5,868 bases of DNA. Origin: Paracoccaceae bacterium. GTDB taxonomy: Bacteria; Pseudomonadota; Alphaproteobacteria; Rhodobacterales; Rhodobacteraceae. The position numbers and the translations under genes are program-made. The stretch is taken from positions 1-5,868 of the forward strand of contig NVQY01000227.1 in assembly GCA_002400675.1 (NCBI GenBank), in the 5' to 3' direction. Shown in pieces: positions 5,465-5,868 of the stretch. The first letter of the stretch is position 1. Each line of letters opens with the position of its first letter. Under the pieces are notes generated by a model. The model was not told where the DNA came from. It searched no databases and worked only from the letters and a program-made list of their open reading frames with translations.

Positions 5465-5868
5465 ATATAATTGTCGCAGGCATTGGCACGGATGTTGGTA
5501 AAACTGTGATCTCAGCCGTTTTATGCCAAGCCCTAAAAGCCCAGTATTGGAAACCAGTACAGGCGGGGGACTTGGACAATACCGATAGCGACACACTGCG
5601 AAATTTGGTGAGCCATAAAAAGTTCCATATACACCCGGAAACACACAGATTGACAAAGCCCATGTCCCCGCACGCGGCTGCTTTAATTGACGGTGTGGAA
5701 ATCAATGCCAACGACTTTGAACTGCCGAATACCCATGGCCATCCCCTTGTCACAGAACTTGCAGGTGGCCTGATGGTGCCTTTATCCAGCACATATCTAA
5801 CTATTGATCTGGTAGCTGACTTGGGCGGGTCTGTTGTCTTGGTAATAAATAGCTATCTTGGCAATATC
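5461..5868 (+). CDS. bioD: ATP-dependent dethiobiotin synthetase, N-terminal 136 residues (runs off the edge)
   Basis: BioD closes the ureido ring of dethiobiotin from 7,8-diaminopelargonate, CO2 and ATP. The frame is open from ATG 5461 to the last base. It carries the P-loop GIGTDVGKT at 7-15, KPVQAGDLDNTD at 31-42 with the substrate lysine K31, D44 in a DSDT run, PMSPHAAAL at 67-75, and TELAGGLMVPL at 98-108 whose Glu99 matches the metal and phosphate-binding Glu of the EGAGG motif. The start codon overlaps the bioF stop as ATGA, so translation is likely coupled to bioF. Full-length BioD is usually 200-240 residues, so about a third to 40% is missing beyond the window. The early stop in bioF may lower BioD output, because ribosomes would leave about 245 bases before the overlap. 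Confidence 0.92.
   Translation, partial: MNIIVAGIGTDVGKTVISAVLCQALKAQYWKPVQAGDLDNTDSDTLRNLVSHKKFHIHPETHRLTKPMSPHAAALIDGVEINANDFELPNTHGHPLVTELAGGLMVPLSSTYLTIDLVADLGGSVVLVINSYLGNI

Noticed and set aside
5394..5792. Minus-strand 132-residue frame over bioD
   Set aside because: bioD on the + strand shows clear catalytic motifs throughout this region. The antisense frame has none.

Overview
The window looks like a patchwork accessory region from a proteobacterial chromosome, most likely a low-to-moderate G+C alphaproteobacterium. That assignment is an inference from the style of the ComM, AbiEii and IS3 fragments, not something the sequence proves. Several genes are cut at one end, and intact small cargo genes sit between the broken ones.

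Left part (1-1745): the window opens inside a ComM/YifB gene on the + strand, which loses homology right after its MNP motif. Two same-strand cargo genes follow. One is a PrsW-like/CPBP-like membrane protein (416-982) and the other is a small unknown protein (1132-1584). Three imperfectly palindromic segments, each opening with TAAC and closing with GTTA, lie before, between and after these two genes, at 295-362, 1039-1102 and 1582-1679. The second and third share a block of about 45 bases. The layout resembles integron gene cassettes, but the core-site matches are imperfect. At 1746-1790 lies the 3' part of a tRNA-Arg(CCG), the usual footprint of tyrosine-recombinase integration. Two 9-bp direct repeats with an 11-bp period follow it at 1868-1887.

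Middle part (1791-4180): about 630 bases without a convincing gene lead to an intact 361-residue putative lipoprotein of the DUF5694/TraB-like type (2421-3506). On the - strand there is a C-terminal remnant of an AbiEii/AbiGii-type nucleotidyltransferase toxin (3588-3956). It abuts the 5' end of an IS3-family element, of which only the start of orfA survives.

Right part (4180-5868): the biotin genes bioF and bioD follow, sharing an ATGA overlap. bioF keeps one reading frame along its whole length but carries an in-frame TGA at 5216-5218, so it is either a recent nonsense pseudogene or a sequencing error. bioD runs off the right edge with its P-loop intact. BioF makes 7-keto-8-aminopelargonate (KAPA) and BioD makes dethiobiotin from DAPA, so the stop would break the pathway between two otherwise well-preserved genes.
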